Assembly: GCA_964581305.1 (NCBI GenBank)
Contig: CAZONC010000004.1
Coordinates: forward strand, 1-37,409
Length of the DNA: 37,409 nt
Direction: 5' to 3'
From: CAZONC01 sp964581305
GTDB lineage: Archaea > Aenigmatarchaeota > Aenigmatarchaeia > CG10238-14 > SCSR01
Shown here one piece after another: positions 14,613 to 22,705 of this stretch. The notes under the pieces are model-generated. The model was not told the DNA's origin, made no database searches, and saw only the letters and a program-made list of their open reading frames with translations. The first letter of the stretch is position 1. Each line of letters starts with the position of its first letter. Both the position numbers and the translations under genes were made by a program.

Positions 14613-15113
14613 ATGGCTGAAAAATGGGTTTTGGAGGACGATTGTTTAGCACCGAGGGCACAAATAAAAATCGAATTTGAAGGAAAAAATCCTATCGAAC
14701 TATATAAAAAAACTTCTGATATTTTGAAAAAGGTATGGGAAGTTGGCGGAACCGATCTTTGGGAACGCGATGTTCGTTGGGATATGATGTCTGGCGATTT
14801 TTATCGGCGAATTTATATTAACAAAGGACTCGATTCGCATAGCAAAATTTTTGCAGAAATAATAATGGAGGGCCAACAACCAAAAGATCCAACAAAAAAT
14901 GGTAAAATAACAATTTATATAAGTGCAAAATTACTAAGTGAGTTTGAGCTTAAGTCTGCTTTGCAAAAAAATCCATTATACAAAGGATTACTTTGGCTTT
15001 ACAATAGAATTTTCTACAAAGATGTTCGTGCAGGCTATCTTAAAATTTGTCAGGATCTCCTTAATAAAGTCGACATGGAATTTAGATCTATTTTAAGTAT
15101 ACCAACAACATAA
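14613..15113 (+). CDS. 'DCLAP' paralogue 2 (166 aa, unknown)
   Basis: Similar in layout to the upstream gene: 'VLEDDCLAPRAQIKIEFEG', 'NPIELYKK', 'DLWERDVRW', beta-rich middle, C-terminal 'YLKICQDLLNKVDMEFRSIL'. The Asp-Cys pair and the Tyr-x(3)-Cys helix are kept in both copies. A tandem duplication that both copies survived suggests a heteromeric complex (inference). Confidence 0.7.
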   Translation: MAEKWVLEDDCLAPRAQIKIEFEGKNPIELYKKTSDILKKVWEVGGTDLWERDVRWDMMSGDFYRRIYINKGLDSHSKIFAEIIMEGQQPKDPTKNGKITIYISAKLLSEFELKSALQKNPLYKGLLWLYNRIFYKDVRAGYLKICQDLLNKVDMEFRSILSIPTT

Positions 15114-15121
15114 AGATTTTT

Positions 15122-15358
15122 ATGGCATTCTTAACAAAATTTTTTAGAAAAAAAGAAAGCGAAATAGAAATACCAAAGTTGGAAGAAAAAATAGAAGTGC
15201 CTAAAATTGAAGAAAAAACTATGGAAACTCTGAAAGCAAAAATGGATCTGATTCTTGCTCAATTAGATTCTTTAGCAACACAGTATCAAGTTTTAAATGA
15301 AAAAATTAATCTAATCGAGAAAATGCTTAAAGAACTATATAGTATGGCAAAAAGCTAA
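15122..15358 (+). CDS. Small coiled-coil protein (78 aa)
   Basis: Basic N-terminus 'FLTKFFRKKE', an acidic repeat-like linker with alternating 'IPKLEEKIEVPKIEEK' segments, then a heptad-patterned helix (about 33-75, 'LILAQLDSLATQYQVLNEKI'). It resembles small adaptor or tether coiled coils; the amphipathic basic N-terminus could touch membrane. Third gene of the plus-strand trio, 8 bases after the second DCLAP gene. Confidence 0.68.
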   Translation: MAFLTKFFRKKESEIEIPKLEEKIEVPKIEEKTMETLKAKMDLILAQLDSLATQYQVLNEKINLIEKMLKELYSMAKS

Positions 15359-15457
15359 TTTTTTTTAGTTGCATTTAAAAAATTTTAAAAAAAAATATTT
15401 GTTTTAAGTATATTTTGTTAAAAAGTAAAGCTTAAATATTTTTATAACATAAAATTT

Positions 15458-16006
15458 ATGGTTATGAAAGATAAAAAACTTTTTAGCGATTCGACCAGAA
15501 TAATAATTTCTGAATTAGTGAAAGATGGACGAATTAAGTATACAGAAATTGGAAAGAAGCTAGGCATTACACCAGCAGCTGCTAAAGAACGCGTTGAAAG
15601 ACTTATAAATAGAAAAATTATAAAAATTTCTGCTTTACTCAATACATCTGAAATATTTCCACTTGTTTTTAACATAGGTATTGAGGCCGATCCGGAAGCG
15701 GTCGATTTATTAATTAAAAAATTGAAAAACTGTCCATTAGTTTTCTATATGGCAAAAACCTCTGGAAACCACAATCTTATACTAACAATAGTATCAAAAG
15801 ATATGCACCAGGCTGATGATTTTCTTAACAAACAAATTAGATCTGAACCAGGAATTCGACATGTTGAAATTAACATAGGTAATAATACTGTTGTTCCAGA
15901 ATTTATGCAACTTCAACTAACTTTAAATACTGAAAAAAATACCGCTGCATGTGGTGTTAAAAAAGATCAACCAGATGTATGTTTTGGTTGTCCATGTTTT
16001 GATTGA
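15458..16006 (+). CDS. Lrp/AsnC-family regulator with C-terminal Cys cluster
   Basis: 182 aa. An N-terminal winged HTH (about 8-60, 'YTEIGKKLGITPAAAKERVERLI') and an effector/oligomerisation RAM domain (about 70-145) match Lrp/AsnC. An added tail 'CGVKKDQPDVCFGCPC' has four cysteines, suggesting a metal or Fe-S site that could make the regulator redox- or metal-responsive (inference). A TATA-like 'aatatttttataac' lies about 25 bases before the start. 10 bases upstream of the V4R-like gene, probably co-transcribed. Confidence 0.88.
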   Translation: MVMKDKKLFSDSTRIIISELVKDGRIKYTEIGKKLGITPAAAKERVERLINRKIIKISALLNTSEIFPLVFNIGIEADPEAVDLLIKKLKNCPLVFYMAKTSGNHNLILTIVSKDMHQADDFLNKQIRSEPGIRHVEINIGNNTVVPEFMQLQLTLNTEKNTAACGVKKDQPDVCFGCPCFD

Positions 16007-16016
16007 GGGAGAATAA

Positions 16017-16502
16017 ATGACAAATGAATTAGAAAAACTTCGTGAAATAATTAATGCAATATCACCAAATAAAAAAGCAATATTGGCAAGTGAAACTTTG
16101 GGTAATATAATGTTTGTTTTAGCAAAACATTTTACAAAGATAGCTGGCTATTCTGTGGCATCCACAGTTTTACAACGAGAAATAAGAGAAATAGGTAAAA
16201 AGGATGCAAAAACTCTAGCTAAAATTTTAAATATAAAGGAAGTAACGTTGCAAAATGCTAGCAAATTATTAAGGGCAGCAGCATTTATTTTTGGTCTTGA
16301 GCTTAGTCCAAAGGGCGAACATTCTATTGTTACAGATTGTCCGTTTTCACGTGTTCAAGGGCAACCACTTATTTGTAAAATTTGCCTTGAATATAATAAA
16401 GGCATTTTGGAAGGTTTTGCTGGTGACCGATTTAAGTTCACTCAAATAAAGAGCTTAGGTAAAGGTGATGAGTATTGTGAATTTGAAACTACTGAAAAGT
16501 GA
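16017..16502 (+). CDS. V4R-like (4-vinyl-reductase) small-molecule-binding protein
   Basis: 161 aa. The C-terminal half matches the V4R domain pattern: DCPF..., 'ICKICLEYNKGILEGFAG', 'GDEYCEF', with Cys residues that usually bind zinc. The N-terminal half is helical. V4R domains bind hydrocarbon-like ligands and occur in regulators and tetrapyrrole enzymes. A possible Shine-Dalgarno (gaggga) precedes ATG. Linked to the Lrp gene upstream and followed by a prenyltransferase; a ligand-sensing pair is plausible. Confidence 0.7.
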   Translation: MTNELEKLREIINAISPNKKAILASETLGNIMFVLAKHFTKIAGYSVASTVLQREIREIGKKDAKTLAKILNIKEVTLQNASKLLRAAAFIFGLELSPKGEHSIVTDCPFSRVQGQPLICKICLEYNKGILEGFAGDRFKFTQIKSLGKGDEYCEFETTEK

Positions 16503-16543
16503 AGATTTAAAAATCTTTACATCCATAAAATAATAGGTATAGT

Positions 16544-17590
16544 ATGGTATTTGAACTATACGATGAAGCTGGTTTGGCTAAGTTTTTATCAAAGGTTGAT
16601 GAACTATTGAAAGATTATTTGACTGAGAAGAATTTTTATCCATCTACTTCTGAACCGCGCGATCTTTACGAGTATGCAAGAAAAAGAGTTTTGGGACCAG
16701 GAAAAAAATTTAGGCCAGCCCTTGCATTAGCTACATGCAAAGTATTTAGTGAAGGAGAAATGCAAAAGGCATTGCCGTGGGCAGCTGCCATTGAAACTGA
16801 TCACGCTGGGCTATTAGATATAGACGATTATATTGACTCTTCAAAACTAAGGAGAGGGGAAGAAGCAACTTGGATAAAAATAGGTTATGAGAAAGCACTT
16901 GTTGTAGGGTTAATGAATTGTGCAGCTATACCTTGGGCATGTATTTATGATGGTATTGTTAATTTTGGATGGACTCAAGAAACTTCAAACTATCTTTTAC
17001 AGCTGTTTTACACAATGCAAAAAGAAACGGCAGAAGGTGAATTTTTGGATATAATGTACAGAAAATCAAGAGATTTGACTAAGGAAAAACAGAAACTAAT
17101 TTATCTTCGAAAAACCGGAGCATATACTCTTGCTGCACCAGCAGCAGGTGGAGCAAAAATAGGTGGTGCTGATAAAAAGACTGCTGACGATCTTTATGCG
17201 GCCCTAAAAATTAATATTGGTCCGGGCTTTCAAATGCGCGACGATATAAGAAATGTTACGGAGAGAGATCTAACGAAATATGGTAAAGAATTTGGCGATG
17301 ATTTAAATGAAGGAAAGCCAACATATCTTGTCGCACTTTTCAATGAAGAAGCATCTGAAGAAGATAAAGATAAATTTTATAAATTATTTGGACGGCTAAA
17401 CCCACCCCTTAGTATGGAAGAAAGAAACGAACTTGTCGCTTTACTGGAAAAATATGATGTTATAAATAAGACAAAAGAAGAGTCAGAGGAAATGCTTAGG
17501 TATGGCATGGAAATAATTAAGTCAATATTGCCTCAAAATGAAAATAGTAAAGAATTCTGGAGTTTACTCCAATATGCAATAAAATGGTAA
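16544..17590 (+). CDS. Polyprenyl (geranylgeranyl-type) diphosphate synthase
   Basis: 348 aa trans-prenyltransferase, condensing IPP with allylic diphosphates for archaeal lipid chains. The first Asp-rich motif is DDYID (about 94-98) preceded by 'ETDHAGLLDI'. 'GKKFRPAL' holds the substrate Lys/Arg. The second Asp-rich motif reads MRDDIRN, with Asn where DDxxD is usual, followed by 'FGDDLNEGKPT'. The Asn may weaken one magnesium ligand, or the following DD pair may compensate. Product length cannot be inferred safely. Confidence 0.9.
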   Translation: MVFELYDEAGLAKFLSKVDELLKDYLTEKNFYPSTSEPRDLYEYARKRVLGPGKKFRPALALATCKVFSEGEMQKALPWAAAIETDHAGLLDIDDYIDSSKLRRGEEATWIKIGYEKALVVGLMNCAAIPWACIYDGIVNFGWTQETSNYLLQLFYTMQKETAEGEFLDIMYRKSRDLTKEKQKLIYLRKTGAYTLAAPAAGGAKIGGADKKTADDLYAALKINIGPGFQMRDDIRNVTERDLTKYGKEFGDDLNEGKPTYLVALFNEEASEEDKDKFYKLFGRLNPPLSMEERNELVALLEKYDVINKTKEESEEMLRYGMEIIKSILPQNENSKEFWSLLQYAIKW

Positions 17591-17592
17591 AT

Positions 17593-19356
17593 TTATACAT
17601 AGAAAAATTCTCCACTTTCTTTTTGCTCTCTATCAATTTTGCTATTAGGTTTGTTTGCTCTTGGCCGACCGGTTTGTGGATCCTTTCTAAACGTAATTCC
17701 TATTTCTTTTAAAAATTTGTTAAATGAATTTTTTAAAGTATCAATCTCAGCATAACCACTTTTACCCGGAATACCCAAAAATAACATTGCTCTTCTACCA
17801 ATTTGACTTAGAAATAGCAAATCATGGTCTATTACAAGAACACTTTTTTCCTTTATTTCAGCTATCTTATTTATCATTTTACCTATTGCAATTCTTTGTT
17901 CTACATCTAAAAAGGCAGATGGTTCATCAAGCAAATAAAGATTTGCATCACGCGATAGAGTCAAAGCAATAGCAACTCTTTGCAGCTCACCTCCAGATAG
18001 CTCCTGAACATTTTTTTCCAACAATTTTTCTAAACCGAGTGGTCTAATAATTTCCGACTTATATTCATCATTTTCCACATCCGCTACTGTGCTTAGTAGT
18101 TGCCTCACCGTTCCTTTAAAATCTGTTTGTACATATTGTGGTTTATATGAGATTTTTACTTTATTTTTGATTATACCGTAATCTGCTTTTATTTCACCAG
18201 CCAATATCTTTGCAAAAGTTGTTTTACCAAGTGCATTCGCACCAAGTACAGCTAATACCTCTTTTTTCCTTATATCTCCGCTCCGAATTTCTAACTGAAA
18301 TTTCTCAAATTTTTTCTTTATATTTTCAAAAAAAACTGCAATCTCTGGCGAGATGCTTTGCTCAGCCAAACTTGTAAAAAATGTTATCGGCTCCTGCCTT
18401 ATTCGTACATTATCTTCCTTTATGAAACCGTCCAAAAATGTATTTATGCCAGCTCTCACACTATATGGCTTTGATACAATACCATACACACCTGGGCAGC
18501 CATAAAAAATGTGTATACGATCTGCTAAAAAATCCAGTGTTGCAAGATCGTGATCAACAACCATTACAGCCCTATTTTCACAATATTTTCTGATAATTTT
18601 CGCAACATTCAGTCGCTGAAAAACATCAAGAAAACTTGTCGGTTCGTCGAAAAAGAAAAAGTCGGCATCTTTAGCTAAACATGCAGCAATAGCAACTCTT
18701 TGCAGCTCACCGCCAGAGATCTCATCTATTTTTGAATCCATAACCGATTGAAGATTAAGAAGTGATATAAGTTCGTTTAAGATTTTTCTTTCATCAACCT
18801 TCTCCAAAAGTTTAGAAACTTTTTCTCTATATAAAAATGGAATTTGATCGACTCTTTGTGGTTTAACAGACGTTTTAATTTTTTTCTCGATTAACATTTC
18901 TAAATAGTTTTGAAGTTCTGTACCTCGAAATATTTTTATCAATTGTTCCGGTTCGGCCACCCCATCAAGCACTCCAAGATTTGGTTTTAACTCACCAGAC
19001 AATATTTTAAGTGCTGTAGTTTTTCCCAGTCCATTCGAGCCTATAATCCCTACAATTTCATTTTTTATAGGAAATGGCAATCTATAAAGTACAAACTGAT
19101 TTGGACCAAATCTATGTATAGGATTTTCTTTAAGTTCCTCAGGAAGATTTACAATTGAAATGGCCCCAAAACCAGCCTTTTCACATGATTTAACACATAA
19201 TCCGCAGCCAATACACAGGCTTTCATTTATTTCTGGAAATTCATTTACCTTTACACACTCTTTTCCAGCTCTATTTAGTGGACAAACTTTTGCACACAAA
19301 TGTCCACATTTTTTACTTTTGCATAGATTTCTATCAATTACAGCAATTCTTGGCAT
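17593..19356 (-). CDS. abce1: ABCE1 ribosome-recycling ATPase (RNase L inhibitor homologue)
   Basis: 587 aa. The N-terminal domain has two 4Fe-4S clusters (LCKSKKCGHLCAKVCP and CIGCGLCVKSC). Two ABC ATPase domains follow: Walker A GSNGLGKTT (about 111) and GANALGKTT (about 380), signatures ISGGELQRVA and LSGGELQRVA, Walker B 'FFFDEPTSFLD' and 'YLLDEPSAFLD'. It splits post-termination ribosomes with aRF1/Pelota. Full-length. The stop is 3 bases from the convergent prenyltransferase stop. Confidence 0.97.
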   Translation of the reverse strand: MPRIAVIDRNLCKSKKCGHLCAKVCPLNRAGKECVKVNEFPEINESLCIGCGLCVKSCEKAGFGAISIVNLPEELKENPIHRFGPNQFVLYRLPFPIKNEIVGIIGSNGLGKTTALKILSGELKPNLGVLDGVAEPEQLIKIFRGTELQNYLEMLIEKKIKTSVKPQRVDQIPFLYREKVSKLLEKVDERKILNELISLLNLQSVMDSKIDEISGGELQRVAIAACLAKDADFFFFDEPTSFLDVFQRLNVAKIIRKYCENRAVMVVDHDLATLDFLADRIHIFYGCPGVYGIVSKPYSVRAGINTFLDGFIKEDNVRIRQEPITFFTSLAEQSISPEIAVFFENIKKKFEKFQLEIRSGDIRKKEVLAVLGANALGKTTFAKILAGEIKADYGIIKNKVKISYKPQYVQTDFKGTVRQLLSTVADVENDEYKSEIIRPLGLEKLLEKNVQELSGGELQRVAIALTLSRDANLYLLDEPSAFLDVEQRIAIGKMINKIAEIKEKSVLVIDHDLLFLSQIGRRAMLFLGIPGKSGYAEIDTLKNSFNKFLKEIGITFRKDPQTGRPRANKPNSKIDREQKESGEFFYV

Positions 19357-19392
19357 AAATAATTTTATATATTCTACAATGTAATTTAAATT

Positions 19393-19965
19393 ATGAAAAA
19401 ACTGTATGAAATTGTAATTAATCCCATTTCCGCTATAACAAAAGCTAAAAAAGAAAAAAATCTTTCATTCACATTTTTAGTATTAATTGTTGCATGGATC
19501 CTAATCGCAGCCGCAGTTACTTTTGTCTATAAGTTTGGTGGTCGGACGACATTAACAGAACTTACATCTTTAGATATTTTAATTTCAATATTTGTTGGCG
19601 GGTTATTCGTATCGTTGCTTGGCGGAATGTTAGTAAAAATTGTAATGGTAATTTTAGGTGGAAAAGGAAAATATTTTGAAGGGCTGACATCGCTTGCATA
19701 TAGTATTTTACCACTTTCTAAGGGATTTTTACTAGCAGCCATATTTTCTTTGCTATCAATTTATGGTATCATGCTATCTTTTATAGTTTTAATAATATTT
19801 TGTGCTATTTCTGTATCCGTATTTTTCAGATCTATTAAAGAGTTATTTGGAACAGATACGGTTACAACATGGGTTGGTGTTGGAATAATGTCATTTACAA
19901 TAATTTTGACTTTTTCTATTATTAACTTCTGTTTTCCGTCTACTTTATCACTTATAAGAGCATAG
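19393..19965 (+). CDS. Yip1-domain membrane protein
   Basis: 190 aa with about five hydrophobic segments (about 26-45, 62-88, 110-140, 142-155, 162-185). The motif 'GGKGKYFEGLTSLAYSILP' is typical of Yip1-type integral membrane proteins. The role in archaea is unknown. It is divergent from ABCE1 (36-bp gap) and upstream of the YchF-like GTPase. Confidence 0.75.
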   Translation: MKKLYEIVINPISAITKAKKEKNLSFTFLVLIVAWILIAAAVTFVYKFGGRTTLTELTSLDILISIFVGGLFVSLLGGMLVKIVMVILGGKGKYFEGLTSLAYSILPLSKGFLLAAIFSLLSIYGIMLSFIVLIIFCAISVSVFFRSIKELFGTDTVTTWVGVGIMSFTIILTFSIINFCFPSTLSLIRA

Positions 19966-20006
19966 GATTTTTGCGATTTTTAAATTCTTAATTGGTAATT
20001 AATGAT

Positions 20007-21155
20007 ATGATAATTGGGCTTGTTGGCAAACCAAATGCTGGAAAATCAAGTTTTTTTAAAGCAGCAACAATGATCGATGTTAAAATTGCTTCTTACCCAT
20101 TTACTACAATAGAGCCAAACGTGGGTATAGCTTACTTAATAGTTGATTGTGTTTGTAAAGAATTTGGAAAAAAATGTAACCCAAAATATGGAAAATGCGA
20201 AAATGGAAAGCGATTTATTCCTGTTAAATTAATTGATGTTGGTGGACTTGTTCCTGGCTCACATCTTGGAAAAGGTATAGGAAATAAATTTTTGGACGAT
20301 TTGCGCCAAGCATCTGTTTTAATTCATGTTATCGATTGCTCTGGACTAACAGATTCAGAGGGAAAACCAGCTGTAAATTATGATCCAGAAATAGAAATTA
20401 AGTTTTTGGAAGATGAAATAGATTTTTGGTTTGCGGAAGTAATTAGGCGGGCATTGCAAAAGATTGAAAGAAAAATAGAAAGATGTTCAAAGACCGATTT
20501 AATTCAAATCTTGTCCGAACAACTTTCTGGTTTAGAAGTTAGAAAAGAACATATCGAATTGGCACTGCAAAAAGCTAGCGTAACAGATGTAGAAAATTTT
20601 GCGCGAGTGATAAGAAGAATTTCTAAACCAATAATTATAGCTGCAAATAAAATAGATCTTAAACCAGCACAGGAAAATTATGAAAAATTAAAAACAAAAT
20701 ATCCAATAGTTCCTACATCTGCTGAAGCAGAAATTGCGCTAAAGAAAGCAGCCGAAAAAGGATTAATTAGCTATTTACCGGGCAATGATTTTGATATAAA
20801 GTCAGAAATAAGCGAAGAACAAAAAAAAGTTCTAGAAATGATCAAAGAACTTGTGAAAAAATACAACTCTACTGGCGTACAACAGTGTTTAAATAAAGCC
20901 GTTTTTGAGACATTAAACTATATTACTGTTTATCCGGTGGCCGATATTAATAAATTAAGCGATAAGGATGGTAATGTGCTCCCTGATGTGTTTCTTGTAC
21001 CAAAAGGCACAACTGTTAAAGAACTTGCATTTAAAATTCATACAGAACTAGGAGAAAGATTTATTTGTGGCATAGATGCACGAACTAGAAAAAAACTATC
21101 AGCTGACTATCAGCTTAATGACCGAGATGTGGTAGAAATAGTATTCAGTAAATAA
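20007..21155 (+). CDS. YchF/OLA1-like (Obg-family) GTP-binding protein
   Basis: 382 aa. G1 GKPNAGKSS, G3 DVGGLV, G4 NKID, then a helical region and a C-terminal TGS domain (about 300-382, 'LPDVFLVPKGTTVKELAF'). This layout is that of the archaeal YchF-related GTPases linked to ribosomes. A short Cys-containing insertion (CVCKEFGKKCNPKYGKC) follows the first strand, as in archaeal members. ATG 20007 is preferred to an in-frame TTG at 19992. Confidence 0.9.
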   Translation: MIIGLVGKPNAGKSSFFKAATMIDVKIASYPFTTIEPNVGIAYLIVDCVCKEFGKKCNPKYGKCENGKRFIPVKLIDVGGLVPGSHLGKGIGNKFLDDLRQASVLIHVIDCSGLTDSEGKPAVNYDPEIEIKFLEDEIDFWFAEVIRRALQKIERKIERCSKTDLIQILSEQLSGLEVRKEHIELALQKASVTDVENFARVIRRISKPIIIAANKIDLKPAQENYEKLKTKYPIVPTSAEAEIALKKAAEKGLISYLPGNDFDIKSEISEEQKKVLEMIKELVKKYNSTGVQQCLNKAVFETLNYITVYPVADINKLSDKDGNVLPDVFLVPKGTTVKELAFKIHTELGERFICGIDARTRKKLSADYQLNDRDVVEIVFSK

Positions 21156-21174
21156 ATTAAAATACAATTTATAT

Positions 21175-21345
21175 GCGAGCGATATTTAAAGGAGCAATTT
21201 CTTTGGTTGAGTGCATATACCAAGAAGTGCAGAACACTTGGCAAGGTATGAGCAAACTAGCGATCCGGCACCAAGCTTTATTCGGCTAAGAAATGATAAA
21301 AACGTTTCGGACTGCGTATTGGAAGTTTAGCTTTTAAATTGGTTT
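21175..21345 (+). ncRNA. Candidate structured RNA upstream of gatD
   Basis: This gap is visibly richer in G/C than the flanking genes. It starts after a TATA-like 'caatttatat' (about 21168) and ends in 'agcttttaaattggttttt'. Pairing is visible: CAUAUACC with GGUAUGAG around an inner AAGUG/CACUU hairpin (loop CAGAA). It contains no open frame and matches none of SRP, RNase P or 5S RNA by signature. The orientation is inferred from the TATA-like box. It could instead be a long gatD leader. Confidence 0.4.
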
Positions 21346-21362
21346 TTCCAAAAATAAATTAG

Positions 21363-22697
21363 GTGAAAATTTTGTATACAGAGGAAATTGAAAATTTTCT
21401 TAAATCGAAGAAAATAGCAGTTGGTGATCGTATACTTTTTATAAAAGGAAAGGAAAGATATGAAGGTATTCTAATGCCCAGAATTACTGTTGGTGATCGT
21501 TCTTGCTTAGTAATCAAATTAGATAATGGTTATAATATCGGAATTAAGTTTGAAAAGGGAGTTAAAATTAAAAAAATAGGTAGAAGACAGCCAATAAAAT
21601 TCAAATCTATAAAGAGTGTACCAAAAAGGGATCCCAAAAAACCAACAGTCTCTATTCTTGGTTGTGGTGGCACCATTGCTTCACGCATAGAATATGCTAC
21701 TGGTGCAGTTTTTCCTGCTTTTTCACCCGGCGATCTACTGTTTTCTTTTCCTGAATTAAAAGAAATGGCAAATATTAGAGGGCGAAAAATTTTTGATCTT
21801 CTTTCCGAGGATATGACACCGTATCATTGGCAAATTATAGCTCGAGAGGTTGCAAAAGAAATAAAAAATCAAGTTGATGGCATTGTTCTAATGCATGGAA
21901 CCGACACAATGCATTATACATCAGCAGCTTTAAGCTTTATGCTACGCAATTTACCAGTTCCTGTGGTTCTAGTGGGTGCACAACGTAGTTCAGACCGTGG
22001 GAGCAGTGATAATGCAATAAATCTTTTGTCAGCAGTTATTGCAGCTACACAATCAGATATAGCAGAGGTAACAGTTTGTATGCATGGTAGTATGTCTGAC
22101 GATTTTTGCTTTATTCATCCAGGAACAAAAGTAAGAAAGTTGCATACAAGTCGACGCGATGCTTTCCAAACAGTAAATGCAAATCCATATGCAAAGGTGC
22201 TATATCCAGATAAAAAAATCGAATATTTGCGAAGTGATTATAATAAACGCGGAAAACGAAAGCTGATTCTTGATGATAAAATTAATCCAAATGTTGGACT
22301 TATTTATATTCATCCTGGCATTAAGCCAGAATTTGTGGAAAATCTTTCGAATTTTTATGAAGGTATAGTTATTGCCGGAACAGGTTTAGGTCATGTTCCA
22401 ACAAATCCATTTAACGATAAGTTTACAAAAAGTTTAATTCCGGCTCTTAAAAATTTAATCAACGCAGGTATACCGGTTGTGGTTGCACCTCAAACAATTT
22501 TTGGTCGGCTAAATCTAAATGTTTACACAGCTGGTCGATTGTTGAATGAGATTGGTGTTATAGGAAATTACTGTGATTGGTTGCCCGAAACCGCCTTGGT
22601 AAAACTCATGTGGGTTTTAGGTCATACAAAAAATATGGATAAGGTAAAAGAGCTAATGTTGCAAAATATAGCTGGAGAGATTTCTGAGCGAATTTGA
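21363..22697 (+). CDS. gatD: Glutamyl-tRNA(Gln) amidotransferase subunit D
   Basis: 444 aa, asparaginase-type subunit that liberates ammonia from Asn/Gln for GatE. The N-terminal beta-barrel region ('VGDRILFIKGKERYEGILMPR') is followed by the L-asparaginase fold with catalytic Thr motifs GCGGTIAS and HGTDTMHY, and 'VGAQRSSDRGSSDN'. The start is GTG at 21363 with 'ttaggtg'. 8 bases from gatE, so one operon. It implies that Gln-tRNA is made by transamidation. Confidence 0.96.
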   Translation: MKILYTEEIENFLKSKKIAVGDRILFIKGKERYEGILMPRITVGDRSCLVIKLDNGYNIGIKFEKGVKIKKIGRRQPIKFKSIKSVPKRDPKKPTVSILGCGGTIASRIEYATGAVFPAFSPGDLLFSFPELKEMANIRGRKIFDLLSEDMTPYHWQIIAREVAKEIKNQVDGIVLMHGTDTMHYTSAALSFMLRNLPVPVVLVGAQRSSDRGSSDNAINLLSAVIAATQSDIAEVTVCMHGSMSDDFCFIHPGTKVRKLHTSRRDAFQTVNANPYAKVLYPDKKIEYLRSDYNKRGKRKLILDDKINPNVGLIYIHPGIKPEFVENLSNFYEGIVIAGTGLGHVPTNPFNDKFTKSLIPALKNLINAGIPVVVAPQTIFGRLNLNVYTAGRLLNEIGVIGNYCDWLPETALVKLMWVLGHTKNMDKVKELMLQNIAGEISERI

Positions 22698-22705
22698 GTG
22701 ATTGA

